Source of the DNA: Streptomyces durmitorensis
GTDB taxonomy: Bacteria; Actinomycetota; Actinomycetes; Streptomycetales; Streptomycetaceae
Direction of reading: 5' to 3'
Length of the DNA: 64,000 nt
Assembly (NCBI RefSeq): GCF_023498005.1
Contig: NZ_CP097289.1
Location: 1,178,001 to 1,242,000 of the forward strand
The notes beneath the pieces were generated by a model. The model was not told the DNA's origin, made no database searches, and saw nothing but the letters and a program-made list of their open reading frames with translations. Position numbers and translations under genes: made by a program. Below are positions 18,653 to 28,402 of the stretch, in pieces; the stretch's first letter is position 1, and every line of letters starts with the position of its first letter.

Positions 18653-19843
18653 TCAGCTCTGGAAAGTGCCGGGATCGCTGGTCAGAGGGGAGTCGCCCAG
18701 GGAGGGGTCGTCCGGGACGAGACCGCTGTCTTCGGGCTGGTCAGGGGTGTCGGGAATGCTCTCGGGGCCGGTTTCGTCGCCGGGGTCCTCCTGGGACGGG
18801 GGCTGCACCGTGTCGTCGTCCGGCGTGCTCGGCTCGTCCGGGGGCGAGGTCGGCGCGCTGGAGGTGGGCGTGGGGCAGCCGGGAGGGATCTCGGAGGGGG
18901 TGCCGGTGGGCGGTTCCGTGCCCGCGTCGGGGGCGGGCGTCGGGCAGTCCGTGGAGGTGGTGCCCGATTCGCTGGGGGTGCCGCTCTCCTCGTCCGATTC
19001 GCTCGGGCTTGGGCTCGTCGGCGTGGGCGTAGGGGTCGGTGTGGGGGTCGGGGGCGGTGGCGGCACCACCCGGTCCTTGTCGCCGTGGTGGTCGCCCGTC
19101 TTCCGCTCGATCCACGTGTTGTTGGTGATGTTCACGATGGTGATGTTCACGATGATCTTCGGCGCCGGCGTCACGACGATCACCTGCGCCGGGCGGTAGC
19201 CGGACCACGGCTTGCCCTGGTGGCTCGGGGTGCCCTTGAAGGCGACCGGCGGCTTCAGCGGGTTCCCGCAGGCGCACCGCACGCGCGGCAGTCCCCGGTT
19301 GTCGACGAGGACCGCGGTGCCCGTCTGGAGCACGGACTGGAAGCTGGTGGCACCGCCGTCGCGGTAGCCGTGGTTGGTGACGCGGGTGTCGGCCCGCAGC
19401 ACGACCGGCGTCAGGCCGCGCAGGAAGCCCGGGATGTCGGCCTGGGAGATGCCCTCGGCCTGGGCGAAGGCCCGCGCCTTGCCCTGGTCGGCGGTGAGGA
19501 AGCGGACCTGGGCGTCGACGTCGCAGCTGCCCACGGACTGCGTGCCGCCGTACAGACCCGGCGTACCGCCCGACAGGGAGCGCACGCCCTGGGCCGTGGG
19601 CGACGAGGTTCCGGTCGGCGAGGGCTGCGGCGAACGGGTGACGGGCGAGGGGGTCGCCGTGGACGTCGCGGTGGAGTCGGTGAACGGATCGGGGCCCTGG
19701 GCGGCGACCGGCTGCATGAACAGCTCGGAGCCGCCGTCGGCGGAGTTCTTGTCGCCTCCGCCGGAGCATCCTGCGACAACGATGGCCGCGGATATCGCGA
19801 AGGCCATCGCATGGGTCCTGGTGGGCCTGGTGGGCACACGCAC
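18653..19843 (-). CDS. DUF6777-type lipoprotein with Pro/Thr/Ser-rich tail
   Basis: 396 residues. Signal peptide with lipobox VVAGC (Cys26). A Ser/Thr/Pro-rich linker (about 40-80) leads into a globular domain (about 85-260) holding the segments SLSGGTPGLYGGTQ and RVRCACGNPL, which by memory match DUF6777 proteins of Streptomyces. The rest is a low-complexity PTPTP/Asp/Glu-rich tail of about 130 residues. The start is the GTG with GGGAG 6 nt upstream; a later ATG (19807) would shorten the signal peptide. Function unknown; probably cell-surface. It is divergent from the next gene. Confidence 0.75.
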   Translation of the reverse strand: MRVPTRPTRTHAMAFAISAAIVVAGCSGGGDKNSADGGSELFMQPVAAQGPDPFTDSTATSTATPSPVTRSPQPSPTGTSSPTAQGVRSLSGGTPGLYGGTQSVGSCDVDAQVRFLTADQGKARAFAQAEGISQADIPGFLRGLTPVVLRADTRVTNHGYRDGGATSFQSVLQTGTAVLVDNRGLPRVRCACGNPLKPPVAFKGTPSHQGKPWSGYRPAQVIVVTPAPKIIVNITIVNITNNTWIERKTGDHHGDKDRVVPPPPPTPTPTPTPTPTSPSPSESDEESGTPSESGTTSTDCPTPAPDAGTEPPTGTPSEIPPGCPTPTSSAPTSPPDEPSTPDDDTVQPPSQEDPGDETGPESIPDTPDQPEDSGLVPDDPSLGDSPLTSDPGTFQS

Positions 19844-19969
19844 CGTGCTCTCCCGCCTGTTATCGGGCACTTTGCCCCCATTCTCTGGGGCAGCCGGAGC
19901 CGGTGCGCAAGCCGGAGCGTGTCCGCGGGCCGGGAGGGGGCCGGGCCGCTTTGGGCGCAAGATGGCCTT

Positions 19970-21388
19970 GTGGAGTGGTTCACCGCAGATCAGTACTGGC
20001 TCGGCCGCCTCGTGTTCCAGCGGGCGCTCGCCGCCGTCTACCTCTTCGCGTTCCTGGGGGCTGCGCTGCAGTTCCGGGCGCTGATCGGGGAGCGCGGCAT
20101 GCTGCCGGTGCCGCGCCATGTCGAGGGCGTGCCGTTCCGCAGGGCGCCGAGCCTCTTCCAGCTCCACTACTCGGACCGCTTCTTCGCCCTCGTCGCGTGG
20201 ACGGGCTGCGCCTGCGCCCTCGCGCTGCTCGCGGGCGCCGACGGTCTCCTCCCTCTGTGGGGCGGCATGCTGCTGTGGGCCGTGCCGTGGGCCCTGTACC
20301 TCTCGATCGTGAACGTGGGGCAGACCTGGTACGGCTTCGGCTGGGAGTCGCTGCTCCTGGAGGTGGGCTTCCTCGCCGTCTTCCTCGGCAACGACGAGAC
20401 GGCGCCGCCGGTCCTCGTGCTCTTCCTGCTCCGCTGGGTGCTGTTCCGCGTCGAGTTCGGGGCCGGGCTGATCAAAATGCGCGGCGACGCCTGCTGGCGC
20501 AAGCTGACCTGCCTGGACTTCCACCACGAGACCCAGCCGATGCCGGGGCCGCTGAGCTGGTTCTTCCACCATCTTCCGGGGCCGGTCCACCGGGTGGAGG
20601 TCGCGGCGAACCACTTCACCCAACTCGTCGTGCCCGTCCTGCTGTTCACACCGCAGCCGATCGCGACGGCCGCGGCCTGTCTGATGATCGCCACCCAGCT
20701 GTGGCTGGTCCTTTCGGGGAACTTCGCCTGGCTGAACTGGCTGACGATCGTGCTCGCCGTCTCCGTCGTGGACTTCGGCGGCGCAGGAGCGCCGTCGCAG
20801 CCACCCGCTCCCCCGCTCTGGTACGAGGTGGCGGTCATCGCGGTGACGGCGCTGATCCTCGGCCTGAGTTACCGTCCCGCGCGCAATCTGTTCTCGCGGC
20901 GGCAGATCATGAACTACTCCTTCGACCCGCTCCATCTCGTCAACGCCTACGGGGCGTTCGGCAGCGTCAGCCGCGTCCGCCAGGAGGTGATCGTCGAGGG
21001 CACGTCGGACCTGACGCCCCGCCAGGACTCCGAGTGGCGTGAGTACGAGTTCAAGGGCAAGCCGGGCGATGTGCGCCGCTGGCCGCGGCAGTTCGCGCCG
21101 TACCATCTGCGGCTCGACTGGATGATGTGGTTCGCCGCGCTCTCCCCCGCGTACGCGAGGCCATGGTTCGGCCCGCTGGTGGAGCGCCTCCTGGACGGCG
21201 ACCGTGACACGCTGCGGCTGCTGCGCCACGTCCCGTTCCCGCCACAGGCCCCGCCCGCGTACATCCGCGCCCGCCTCTTCCGCTACCGCTACACGACCTG
21301 GCGTGAGCTGCGCGAGACGGGCGCCTGCTGGGAGCGGACGTTCGTGCGGGAGTTCCTGCCGCCGACACGGGTGGATCAGAGGCGGTAG
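19970..21388 (+). CDS. Lipase maturation factor-like membrane protein
   Basis: 472 residues with about eight membrane spans, beginning MEWFTADQYWLGRLVFQRAL. Conserved family segments include GWESLLLEVGF, RWVLFRVEFGAGLIKMRGD, CLDFHHETQPMPGP and FDPLHLVNAYGAFGSVSR. The C-terminal soluble region contains WPRQFAPYHLRLDWMMWFAA. These are hallmarks of LMF1-like proteins, which in animals help fold lipases in the ER. The bacterial role is unproven, but a function in secreted-protein maturation is plausible. The GTG start is chosen on homology; its Shine-Dalgarno is weak. Its last 13 nt overlap the convergent lactonase gene. Confidence 0.85.
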   Translation: MEWFTADQYWLGRLVFQRALAAVYLFAFLGAALQFRALIGERGMLPVPRHVEGVPFRRAPSLFQLHYSDRFFALVAWTGCACALALLAGADGLLPLWGGMLLWAVPWALYLSIVNVGQTWYGFGWESLLLEVGFLAVFLGNDETAPPVLVLFLLRWVLFRVEFGAGLIKMRGDACWRKLTCLDFHHETQPMPGPLSWFFHHLPGPVHRVEVAANHFTQLVVPVLLFTPQPIATAAACLMIATQLWLVLSGNFAWLNWLTIVLAVSVVDFGGAGAPSQPPAPPLWYEVAVIAVTALILGLSYRPARNLFSRRQIMNYSFDPLHLVNAYGAFGSVSRVRQEVIVEGTSDLTPRQDSEWREYEFKGKPGDVRRWPRQFAPYHLRLDWMMWFAALSPAYARPWFGPLVERLLDGDRDTLRLLRHVPFPPQAPPAYIRARLFRYRYTTWRELRETGACWERTFVREFLPPTRVDQRR

Positions 21389-22266
21389 ACGCGGGTCGCG
21401 GTCCCGGCGAAGAGGGCGGCGCGCTCGCCTTCGCTCAGTGATGAGGTCAACTGCCGGGCTGCTTCGACGACTTCGCCGTACGTGGCGGCCAGGGTGCTGA
21501 CGGGCCAGTCGGAGCCGAACATCAGCCGGTCGGGGCCGAAGGCGTCCAGGACGGTGTCCGCGTACGGGCGCAGGTCGTCGACCGTCCAGGCCTTCGGGTC
21601 GGCCTCGGTCACCAGGCCGGAGAGTTTGCAGACGGTGTTGGGCAGCGCGGCGAGCGCCCGGACCGCCGCCGCCCAGGGTTCGAGGGCGCCGGAGGCGATG
21701 GGCGGCTTACCCAAGTGGTCGAGCACGAAGGTGAGTTCGGGGTGCTCCTGGGCGGCCTTGACGCAGACGGGGAGCTGGTGGGGCAGGACGACGAGGTCGT
21801 AGGCCAGACCCGCCGCGCCGACCGCCGCCAGGCCACGGCGCACGTCGGGCCGCAGCAGCCACTGCGGGTCGGGCTCGCCCTGGACCTGGTGGCGGATGCC
21901 CACGAGGTGTTGTCCGCCCGGGAGTTGACCCAGCTCGGCGAGTACGTCGGCGGCGTCCGGGCGGGTGAGGTCGGTCCATCCGACGACGCCTGCCACCAGG
22001 TCGCTGTCCGCCGCCAGGGCGAGGAACTCGGGGGTCTCCTCGGCGACGGTGACCGTCTGGACCAGGACGGTCGCGGTGACACCGGCGGCGCGGGCCTCGG
22101 GCAGGAGGTCGGCGTGGGAGAAGTTCCGGCGGATCGGGGCGAGCGCATCGCCGGTGATCCATTCCTGGTCGCGTACGGAGAGGTCCCACACGTGGTGGTG
22201 GGAGTCGACGAGGTGCGGTGTCACCGCGGCTCCCGGCGCTGTCACGGCGGCTCCCGGCGGCGTCAC
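21376..22266 (-). CDS. Amidohydrolase-fold sugar lactonase, probable L-fuconolactonase
   Basis: 296 residues. The metal site begins VDSHHHVWDL (HxH). VLDHLGKPPI and FGSDWPVS supply the later His and Asp ligands of the 2-pyrone-4,6-dicarboxylate-lactonase-like amidohydrolases. Within this operon it should hydrolyse L-fucono-lactone to L-fuconate. Its GTG overlaps the mutarotase stop by 4 nt. The first about 16 residues come from a 21-nt tandem repeat that offers two further GTG starts (22245, 22224), so the true start is uncertain. Confidence 0.87.
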   Translation of the reverse strand: MTPPGAAVTAPGAAVTPHLVDSHHHVWDLSVRDQEWITGDALAPIRRNFSHADLLPEARAAGVTATVLVQTVTVAEETPEFLALAADSDLVAGVVGWTDLTRPDAADVLAELGQLPGGQHLVGIRHQVQGEPDPQWLLRPDVRRGLAAVGAAGLAYDLVVLPHQLPVCVKAAQEHPELTFVLDHLGKPPIASGALEPWAAAVRALAALPNTVCKLSGLVTEADPKAWTVDDLRPYADTVLDAFGPDRLMFGSDWPVSTLAATYGEVVEAARQLTSSLSEGERAALFAGTATRVYRL

Positions 22267-22278
22267 GGCAGCTCCCAC
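22216..22278. repeat. 21-nt tandem repeat, three imperfect copies, at the lactonase start
   Basis: Copies begin at 22216, 22237 and 22258. Read on the minus strand each contains GTGAC, a potential start codon context. The repeat adds a Gly-Ala-Ala-Val-Thr-type stretch to the lactonase N-terminus, and the last copy includes the mutarotase stop codon. Confidence 0.8.
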
Positions 22279-22577
22279 ACGACGGGCAGCCCGGCATCGG
22301 AGCCCTCGGCCGAGTAGTCGTGGACGACGTCGAGGAGCTCGGCCATGCGGGCCTGCCAGGCGATGTTGACCGGCAGCCTGTCCAGCTCGGCGAGCATGCG
22401 GGCGTAGTCCTCGCACTCCAGGACGTGGAAGAGATCGGTGCCGCTGCGCCAGATCGTCCAGGAGGTGGCGCCCGCCGCGCGGATGGCGGCGACGAGCTCG
22501 GCGGGCACCTCGCGGTGCGCGGCGTCGTACTCGGCGACGCGGTCGGCGTGGACCTTGGTGTGCAGGGCGACTCTCAC
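22263..22577 (-). CDS. L-rhamnose mutarotase-family protein (probable L-fucose mutarotase)
   Basis: 104 residues, the family length. It begins MRVALHTKVHADRVAEYDAAHREVP and has the conserved SWTIWRSGTDLFHVLECEDY centre and a C-terminal WELP-type end. RhaM/RhaU-type proteins interconvert alpha and beta anomers of 6-deoxyhexoses. The operon context points to L-fucose rather than L-rhamnose. It overlaps both neighbours by 4 nt (GTGA at each junction), indicating translational coupling. Confidence 0.88.
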   Translation of the reverse strand: MRVALHTKVHADRVAEYDAAHREVPAELVAAIRAAGATSWTIWRSGTDLFHVLECEDYARMLAELDRLPVNIAWQARMAELLDVVHDYSAEGSDAGLPVVWELP

Positions 22578-23587
22578 GCGGGGTCCTCTCGGTCTTCTCC
22601 GGGGACGGGTGCACCGGCGGGCAGCAGCCCTTCGGCGCGTGCTTCCTTCCAGAAGCCGGCGGGGACGGCGGAGGCGAACTGCGCTGCCGCGTCCCGGACT
22701 TCGTGCGACGATCGGGCGCCGACCAGGACGGTGGCCACCGCCGGGTGGGCCAGAGGGAAGGCCAGGGCCGCAGCGCGCAGCGTCGTTCCGTGCCGCTCCG
22801 CCATCGCCTTGAACCGCAGCGCGCAGTCCACGAGGGCGCGGGGTGCGGTCGTGTAGTCGTAGGTCGCGCCGGGCCTGGGGTCGGCCAGGAGGCCCGAGTT
22901 GAAGACGCCGCCGATGACCACCGCCTTGCCGCGCTCCCGCGCCGCCGGCAGCAGATCGGCCAGGGCACTCTGGTCCAGGAGCGTGTAGCGGCCCGCGCAC
23001 AGCACGGCGTCTACGTCCGTGTCACGGACGAAGCGGGTGAGCATCCGCGTCTGGTTCATGCCCGCGCCGATCGCGCCGACGACGCCCTCGGAGCGCAGCC
23101 GCTCCAGGGCCGGATACCCCTCACGGAAGGCCTGTTCCGCGTGGTCGTCCGGGTCGTGGAGGTAGACGATGTCGACGCGGTCGAGGCCGAGGCGGGTCAG
23201 GCTCGCCTCCAGGGAGCGGCGGACGCCGTCCGCGCTGAAGTCCCAGACACGGCGGTGCGTGGCGGGCACGGCGAAGCCGTGGGCGAGGTCGTCGCCTTCC
23301 GGCCTCTCCACCGCTTCGAGGAGGCGCCCCGCCTTGGTCGAGAGCGTGTACGTCTCCCGGGGGCGGGCCCGCAGCGCCTCGCCCAGCCTGCGCTCGGACA
23401 GGCCGATGCCGTAGTGCGGCGCCGTGTCGAAGTAGCGGATGCCCGCGTCCCATGCCGCGTCGATCGCCCCGGCCGCCTCCTCGTCGCCGATCGGCGTGTA
23501 GAGGTTGCCGAGGCCGGCGGCGCCGAAGGACAGCTCGGTCACCTCGACGCCGCCGGGTCCAAGGGTGCGCCGGGCTATGCCGCTCAC
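22574..23587 (-). CDS. Aldo/keto reductase, probable L-fucose (D-threo-aldose) 1-dehydrogenase
   Basis: 337 residues. AKR features: GAAGLGNLY near the start, RYFDTAPHYGIGLSE (catalytic Asp and Tyr), STKAG (Lys) and DIVYLHDPDD (His). This D-threo-aldose dehydrogenase-like subgroup oxidises L-fucose to its lactone. Position between the mutarotase and the SDR fits step two of oxidative fucose breakdown. GTG start overlaps the SDR stop by 4 nt. Cytosolic. Cofactor preference cannot be told here. Confidence 0.88.
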   Translation of the reverse strand: MSGIARRTLGPGGVEVTELSFGAAGLGNLYTPIGDEEAAGAIDAAWDAGIRYFDTAPHYGIGLSERRLGEALRARPRETYTLSTKAGRLLEAVERPEGDDLAHGFAVPATHRRVWDFSADGVRRSLEASLTRLGLDRVDIVYLHDPDDHAEQAFREGYPALERLRSEGVVGAIGAGMNQTRMLTRFVRDTDVDAVLCAGRYTLLDQSALADLLPAARERGKAVVIGGVFNSGLLADPRPGATYDYTTAPRALVDCALRFKAMAERHGTTLRAAALAFPLAHPAVATVLVGARSSHEVRDAAAQFASAVPAGFWKEARAEGLLPAGAPVPGEDREDPA

Positions 23588-24366
23588 TGGCCCACCGGGC
23601 GGAGCCGCAGGCCCTGCATTCCGCCGTCGACGGCCAGCGCGGTGCCGGTGGTGGCACCGGAGAGCGGGCTCGCCAAGTAGGCCACCGCGCCCGCGACTTC
23701 GTCCGCCGTGACGAGGCGTCCCGTGGGCTGGCGGGCCGCGAGTGCGGCACGCTCGGCCGCCGGGTCCGGCGCGGCGTCCAGGAGGCGGCCGACCCACGGG
23801 GTGTCGACGGTGCCGGGGTTGACGCAGTTGACGCGCACCCCTTCGCGTACGTGGTCCGCGGCCATGGCGAGCGTCAGGGAGAGCACCGCGCCCTTCGACG
23901 CGGAGTACAGGGCGCGCTGCGGGAGGCCCGCGGTCGCGGCGATGGAGCAGGTGTTGACGATCGCCGCCCGGGTGGAGGCGCGCAGGTGGGGCAGGGCGGC
24001 TCGGGTGGTGCGCACGATGCCGAGGACGTTCACGTCGAGCACCTGGTGCCACTGGGCGTCGTCGTTGTCCTCGACGGTGCCCTGCGCGCCGATGCCCGCA
24101 TTGTTGATCAGTACGTCGAGTCCGCCGAGGTCGGCCACGGCGGCGGCGACGGCTTCGCGCACCGACGCGTCATCCGAGACGTCGGCGCGGTAGCCGGTGA
24201 GCGGCTTCTCGACGTCGTCCGGATTGAGGTCGAGCACGGCGACCCGGGCGCCGCGCGCGGCGAGCAGTTCGGCCGTGGCCCGCCCGATGCCGGAGGCTCC
24301 GCCGGTGACCAGGGCCTTCAGGCCCTCGAAGTCCTGGACGTTCTGGAAGTCGCGGGCGTCCGTCAT
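23584..24366 (-). CDS. Short-chain dehydrogenase, probable 2-keto-3-deoxy-L-fuconate dehydrogenase
   Basis: 260 residues. Classical [11 protein letters not shown] nucleotide loop (about residue 21-28), NNAG, catalytic Ser in TCSIAAT, and YSASKG (Tyr/Lys). C-terminal [11 protein letters not shown] is typical. In the Xanthomonas-type pathway an SDR oxidises 2-keto-3-deoxy-L-fuconate at C4, and this gene directly follows the fuconate dehydratase. The ATG overlaps the dehydratase stop by 4 nt. Confidence 0.88.
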   Translation of the reverse strand: MTDARDFQNVQDFEGLKALVTGGASGIGRATAELLAARGARVAVLDLNPDDVEKPLTGYRADVSDDASVREAVAAAVADLGGLDVLINNAGIGAQGTVEDNDDAQWHQVLDVNVLGIVRTTRAALPHLRASTRAAIVNTCSIAATAGLPQRALYSASKGAVLSLTLAMAADHVREGVRVNCVNPGTVDTPWVGRLLDAAPDPAAERAALAARQPTGRLVTADEVAGAVAYLASPLSGATTGTALAVDGGMQGLRLRPVGQ

Positions 24367-25703
24367 GCGGCTGCTCCTTTGCCCTGAGCGAGGTCGGCGG
24401 CCCAGAAGGCGCCGTCCGGATAGGTGAATTCGGCGAGCGACTCGGCCCGCATCGCGGCCGAGAAGCCCGGCGCGGTGGGGGCCGTGTAGTGGCCGTCGCG
24501 CAGCACGACCGGGTCGATGAAGTGGTCGTGGAGATGGTCGACGTACTCGATGACGCGGTTCTCGGTGGTCCCGGACAGGGCCACGTAGTCGAACATCGAC
24601 AGGTGCTGGACGAGTTCGCACAGGCCCACGCCACCGGCGTGCGGGCAGACCGGGACGCCGAACTTGGCAGCGAGCAGCAGGATGGCGAGGTTCTCGTTGA
24701 CGCCGCCGACGCGGGCCGCGTCGATCTGCAGCACGTCGATGGCGCCCGCCTGGAGGAGCTGCTTGAAGACGATGCGGTTCTGCACATGCTCGCCGGTGGC
24801 GACCTTGACCGGCGCGACCGCCTTGCGGATCGCCGCGTGGCCGAGGACGTCGTCGGGGCTCGTGGGCTCCTCGACCCAGTACGGGTCGAACTCCGCGAGC
24901 GCGCGCGTCCACTCGACGGCTTCGCCGACGTTCCAGCGCTGGTTGGCGTCGATCGCCATCCGGATGTCGGGGCCGATCGCCTCACGGGCGGTACGGCAGC
25001 GGCGTACGTCGTCCGCCAGATCCGCGCCGACCTTCAGCTTGATCTGGGTGAAGCCGTCGGCCACGGCCTGGCGCGCGAGGCGGGTCAGCTTCTCGTCGCT
25101 GTAGCCGAGCCAGCCCGGCGACGTCGTGTAGCCGGGGTAGCCGCGCTCCCGCAACAGGACTTCGCGCTCGGCGGCTCCGCGCCTGCCCAACTGGAGGATA
25201 GCCAGGGCCTCTTGCGGGGTGAGGGCATCGGCGATGTAGCGGAAGTCGACCTGGGATACCAGCCACTGGGGCTCGGCGTCCGCCAGGAACCGCCACAGCG
25301 GCTTCCGTGCCCGCTTGGCCGCCAGATCCCACAGCGCGTTGACGACGGCGCCGATGGCCATGTGCATCACGCCCTTCTCGGGCCCGAGCCAGCGCAGTTG
25401 GCTGTCCCCGATCAGGTCGCGGTTCAACGTCCCCGGATCGGCGCAGAGTTCCTCGACGGACCGCCCGAGCACGTGATGGCGCAGCGCCTCGATCGCGGCG
25501 ACCTGGACGTCGTTGCCGCGCCCGATGGTGAAGGTGAAGCCGTGCCCCTCCAGGCCGTCGTCCGCGTCGGTGCGCAGGACCACATAGGCGGCGGAGTAGT
25601 CGGGGTCCGGGTTCATCGCGTCGGATCCGTCCAGTTCCCGCGAGGTCGGGAACCGTACGTCGAAGGTGTCGACCGCGGTGATGCGGGCGGGAGTCGGGGA
25701 CAC
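24363..25703 (-). CDS. L-fuconate dehydratase (enolase superfamily, mandelate racemase subgroup)
   Basis: 446 residues, normal for the family. The N-terminal capping domain contains the [21 protein letters not shown] block. The barrel carries the catalytic and metal residues in order: KLKVG (KxK base), MAIDANQ (Asp), [10 protein letters not shown] (Glu), ATGEH (Glu) and [11 protein letters not shown] (His). This combination is characteristic of FucD, which dehydrates L-fuconate to 2-keto-3-deoxy-L-fuconate. GTG start with GAAAGG 6 nt upstream; the frame is open a further 21 codons. It lies 49 nt after the permease gene, the longest gap in the operon. Confidence 0.93.
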   Translation of the reverse strand: MSPTPARITAVDTFDVRFPTSRELDGSDAMNPDPDYSAAYVVLRTDADDGLEGHGFTFTIGRGNDVQVAAIEALRHHVLGRSVEELCADPGTLNRDLIGDSQLRWLGPEKGVMHMAIGAVVNALWDLAAKRARKPLWRFLADAEPQWLVSQVDFRYIADALTPQEALAILQLGRRGAAEREVLLRERGYPGYTTSPGWLGYSDEKLTRLARQAVADGFTQIKLKVGADLADDVRRCRTAREAIGPDIRMAIDANQRWNVGEAVEWTRALAEFDPYWVEEPTSPDDVLGHAAIRKAVAPVKVATGEHVQNRIVFKQLLQAGAIDVLQIDAARVGGVNENLAILLLAAKFGVPVCPHAGGVGLCELVQHLSMFDYVALSGTTENRVIEYVDHLHDHFIDPVVLRDGHYTAPTAPGFSAAMRAESLAEFTYPDGAFWAADLAQGKGAAA

Positions 25704-25752
25704 AGGAGGCCTTTCCGGAAAGGGGCAACGAGACGGGGAACCCGGAGCGGGG

Positions 25753-26796
25753 TCAGTCCTGTGCACGGCCGGTGGTGACGCGCGCGATCATCAGGGCGAC
25801 CAGGATGATTCCGCCGTAGATGGCCTGGATCCAGAAGGAAGGCACCTGGGCGAGAGTGAGCAGGTTCTGTACGACGCCGAGCAGCAGGACGCCGGTCAGG
25901 GCGCCGAACATGGTGCCCTTGCCGCCGTCCAGGCTGATGCCGCCGATGACCGCGGCCGCGAACACGGTGAAGATCATGTTCTGGCCCTGGTTGGCGTTGA
26001 TCGCGCCGACGTAGCCGGTCTGCATGAGTCCGCCGACGGCGGCGAGGACACCGGCGACGACGAACACCCCGAGCATCACGCGCTCGACGCGGATGCCTGC
26101 GGCGCGTGCCGCGTCCGGGTTGCCGCCGATCGCGTACAGGGCGCGCCCCACGCGGTGGTACTTGAGGACGAAGCCCGCGATGCCGAAGGCGAGGGCGGCG
26201 AGCCACACGGAGAGCGGGATGGTCAGGAACGTCGAGGTGGCGAGGGTGTAGAAGGCGCCGGGCATCCCGAAGAGCGTCTTGCCCTCGGTCGCGCCGACGA
26301 GCAGTCCGCGCAGCACGATCAGCATGGCGAGCGTGACGATGAACGCGTTGAGCTTGAGCTTGACCACGAGGATGCCGTTGAAGGCGCCGATGACCGCGCC
26401 GACGACGAGGATCGCGAGCAGGGCCACCACGGCGGGCATCTCGGTGCCGAATCCGGCCTGCGCGGCGGGCAGCACGAGCAGCGCGCCGACGGCGGGCGCG
26501 ATGCCGACGACCGACTCCAGGGAGAGGTCGAACTTGCCGGTGATGAGGACGAGCGACTCGGCGAGCACGACCATCGCGAGGGCCGCGGAGGCGCCGAGGA
26601 TGGAGATGAGGTTGCGTTCGGTGAGGAACGAGTCGTTCACCAGGGCGCCGAGCAGCATGAGCAGCAACAGGGCGGGTACTAGGGCGAGTTCGCGGGCGCG
26701 GCGGAACAGCACCGAGCGCGCCTGGGCGCGGGCGTTGTCGGTCTTCGCGGTCAGGTCCGGTGTGGTCGAGGCCGACGGGGCCTTCGTGTCAGCCAC
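25753..26796 (-). CDS. Sugar ABC transporter permease, RbsC type (probable fucose import)
   Basis: 347 residues, a single RbsC-like permease with 8-10 spans. [21 protein letters not shown] and the [22 protein letters not shown] segment are family hallmarks. GTG start with AAGGAG 6 nt upstream, overlapping the ATPase gene by 8 nt. It should form the membrane pore with the two-domain ATPase and the upstream lipoprotein. Substrate, probably L-fucose or another 6-deoxyhexose, is inferred from the downstream enzymes. Confidence 0.91.
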   Translation of the reverse strand: MADTKAPSASTTPDLTAKTDNARAQARSVLFRRARELALVPALLLLMLLGALVNDSFLTERNLISILGASAALAMVVLAESLVLITGKFDLSLESVVGIAPAVGALLVLPAAQAGFGTEMPAVVALLAILVVGAVIGAFNGILVVKLKLNAFIVTLAMLIVLRGLLVGATEGKTLFGMPGAFYTLATSTFLTIPLSVWLAALAFGIAGFVLKYHRVGRALYAIGGNPDAARAAGIRVERVMLGVFVVAGVLAAVGGLMQTGYVGAINANQGQNMIFTVFAAAVIGGISLDGGKGTMFGALTGVLLLGVVQNLLTLAQVPSFWIQAIYGGIILVALMIARVTTGRAQD

Positions 26797-28402
26797 GGCT
26801 GTCTCCTTGTTCTTTGGCTGCGGGCCGGTGGGGGCTTGTCGCGCCGTTGCCCCGTTCGGGGCCCGTCTCGCCCACCCCTTCGATCGATGCGATCAGGTCG
26901 TGGTCGGTGAAGCCCGCCGCGTGCTCGGCGACGATCCGGCCGTGGAAGAGGACCAGGACGCGGTCGCATCGCCGCAGGTCGTCCAGCTCGTCGGAGACGA
27001 CGAGGACGGCGGTGCCGTCCTCGCGGGCGTTGTCCATCCGGGCGAGCAGCGACTCCTTGGACTTCACGTCCACGCCGGCGGTGGGATTGATGAGGACGAG
27101 GAGCCGAGGGTCGGAGGCGAGCGCTCGCGCCATGACGACCTTCTGCGCGTTGCCGCCGGAGAGGTCGGACACGGGCTGGTCGGGCCCCTCGGCGTGGATG
27201 TCGAGGCGGTCGATCAGCTCCTCGGCGAAGCCGCGCTTGCGCTCGGTGCCGACGAAGCCGTACTTCCCGAGCCGGTCGAGCACGGTCATCGTGGCGTTGT
27301 CGCCGATCGTCATCCCGAAGACCAGGCCCTGGTCGTGCCGGTCGCGCGGGACGCAGCCGACGCCGGCCCGCAGCGTGGCGCTCACGTCGCCGAACGGGAG
27401 CTGCCTGCCGTCGAGCCGGGCGCTTCCGCCGGTCGGTGTGTGCAGCCCCGCGAAGGTCTCGGCGAGGTTGATCTTGCCGCTGCCGCTGGATCCGGCGAGG
27501 CCGACGACCTCGCCCTTGCGGACGGTCAGGCCGATGTCCTCGTACGACTGGCTGGTGAGGCCCGTGACGTCGAGCATCACCGGGGCGTCGGCGGGGACCT
27601 CGGCCCTCGCGACGGACTCCTCGGCGGCTTCCTTCTCCCGCAGGGCCTCGCCCGCCATCGCTTCGACGAGGGCGGCGCGCGGCAGATCGGCCACGGGGGC
27701 CGTGGTGATCCAGCGGGCGTCGCGCAGGACGGTGACGGTCTGGCACACCTCGTACACCTCCTGGAGGTGGTGCGAGATGAAGAGGAAGGTGACCCCGGAC
27801 TCCTGGAGCGCCCGCATGCGCGTGAAGAGGCGCTCGATCTCGCGGTTGTCGAGCTGCGCGGTGGGCTCGTCCAGGACGATGAAGCGCGCGCCGAAGCTCA
27901 ACGCCCGTGCGATCTCGACCATTTGGCGGTCCTCGACCTTGAGGTCGGCGGTACGCGCTTCCGGGTCGACCCGCACGTCCCAGGTGTCGAGCACCTCGGC
28001 GGCCTGCGTGCGCAGTTTGCGCCAGCTGATGAAGCCGCCGCGGCCCTCGGGCTGCCGGTTGATGAAGAGGTTCTCTGCGACGGTCAGATCGGGCACGACC
28101 GTCGGCTTCTGATAGACGCAGGCCACCTTGCGGCGCCAGGCGTCGCGGTCGGTGAGCGGCGGCGCGGGCTCGCCGTCGAAGAGGACGGTGCCCGCGTCCG
28201 GGGCCTGGAGGCCGGTGAGGATGGTGACGAGGGTGGACTTGCCCGCGCCGTTGCGGCCGACGAGGGCGTGGGACTCACCGGGCAGGACGGTCAGCTGTCC
28301 GTCCTGCAGCGCGACGGTGGGTCCGTACCGCTTGGCTATGCCGGTCGCTTCGACGAGCGCCGTCGGCCCCGGAGCAGGGGACTTGGTCATCGGCGTACTC
28401 AT
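26789..28402 (-). CDS. Sugar ABC transporter ATPase, two-domain RbsA type
   Basis: 537 residues with two nucleotide-binding domains. Domain 1 has an intact Walker A (GRNGAGKST), a signature region near VEDRQMVEIARAL and Walker B ending DEPTAQLD. Domain 2 is degenerate: Walker A reads GSSGSGKIN (Ile for Ser/Thr) and Walker B reads LLVLINPTAGVDV, lacking the usual Asp-Glu pair. Its LSGGNAQK signature is intact. Asymmetric sites are common in this subfamily. The ATG overlaps the binding-protein stop by 4 nt. Confidence 0.93.
   Translation of the reverse strand: MSTPMTKSPAPGPTALVEATGIAKRYGPTVALQDGQLTVLPGESHALVGRNGAGKSTLVTILTGLQAPDAGTVLFDGEPAPPLTDRDAWRRKVACVYQKPTVVPDLTVAENLFINRQPEGRGGFISWRKLRTQAAEVLDTWDVRVDPEARTADLKVEDRQMVEIARALSFGARFIVLDEPTAQLDNREIERLFTRMRALQESGVTFLFISHHLQEVYEVCQTVTVLRDARWITTAPVADLPRAALVEAMAGEALREKEAAEESVARAEVPADAPVMLDVTGLTSQSYEDIGLTVRKGEVVGLAGSSGSGKINLAETFAGLHTPTGGSARLDGRQLPFGDVSATLRAGVGCVPRDRHDQGLVFGMTIGDNATMTVLDRLGKYGFVGTERKRGFAEELIDRLDIHAEGPDQPVSDLSGGNAQKVVMARALASDPRLLVLINPTAGVDVKSKESLLARMDNAREDGTAVLVVSDELDDLRRCDRVLVLFHGRIVAEHAAGFTDHDLIASIEGVGETGPERGNGATSPHRPAAKEQGDSRG

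Noticed and set aside
18960..19080. Pro/Thr repeats as a separate repeat element
   Set aside because: They are simply the codons of the Pro/Thr-rich tail of the DUF6777-type lipoprotein, with no longer repeated unit.
22263..25703. L-rhamnose pathway reading of the operon
   Set aside because: The mutarotase family name suggests rhamnose, but the dehydratase matches fuconate dehydratase and an AKR plus fuconolactonase-like enzyme sit beside it. Fucose fits better.
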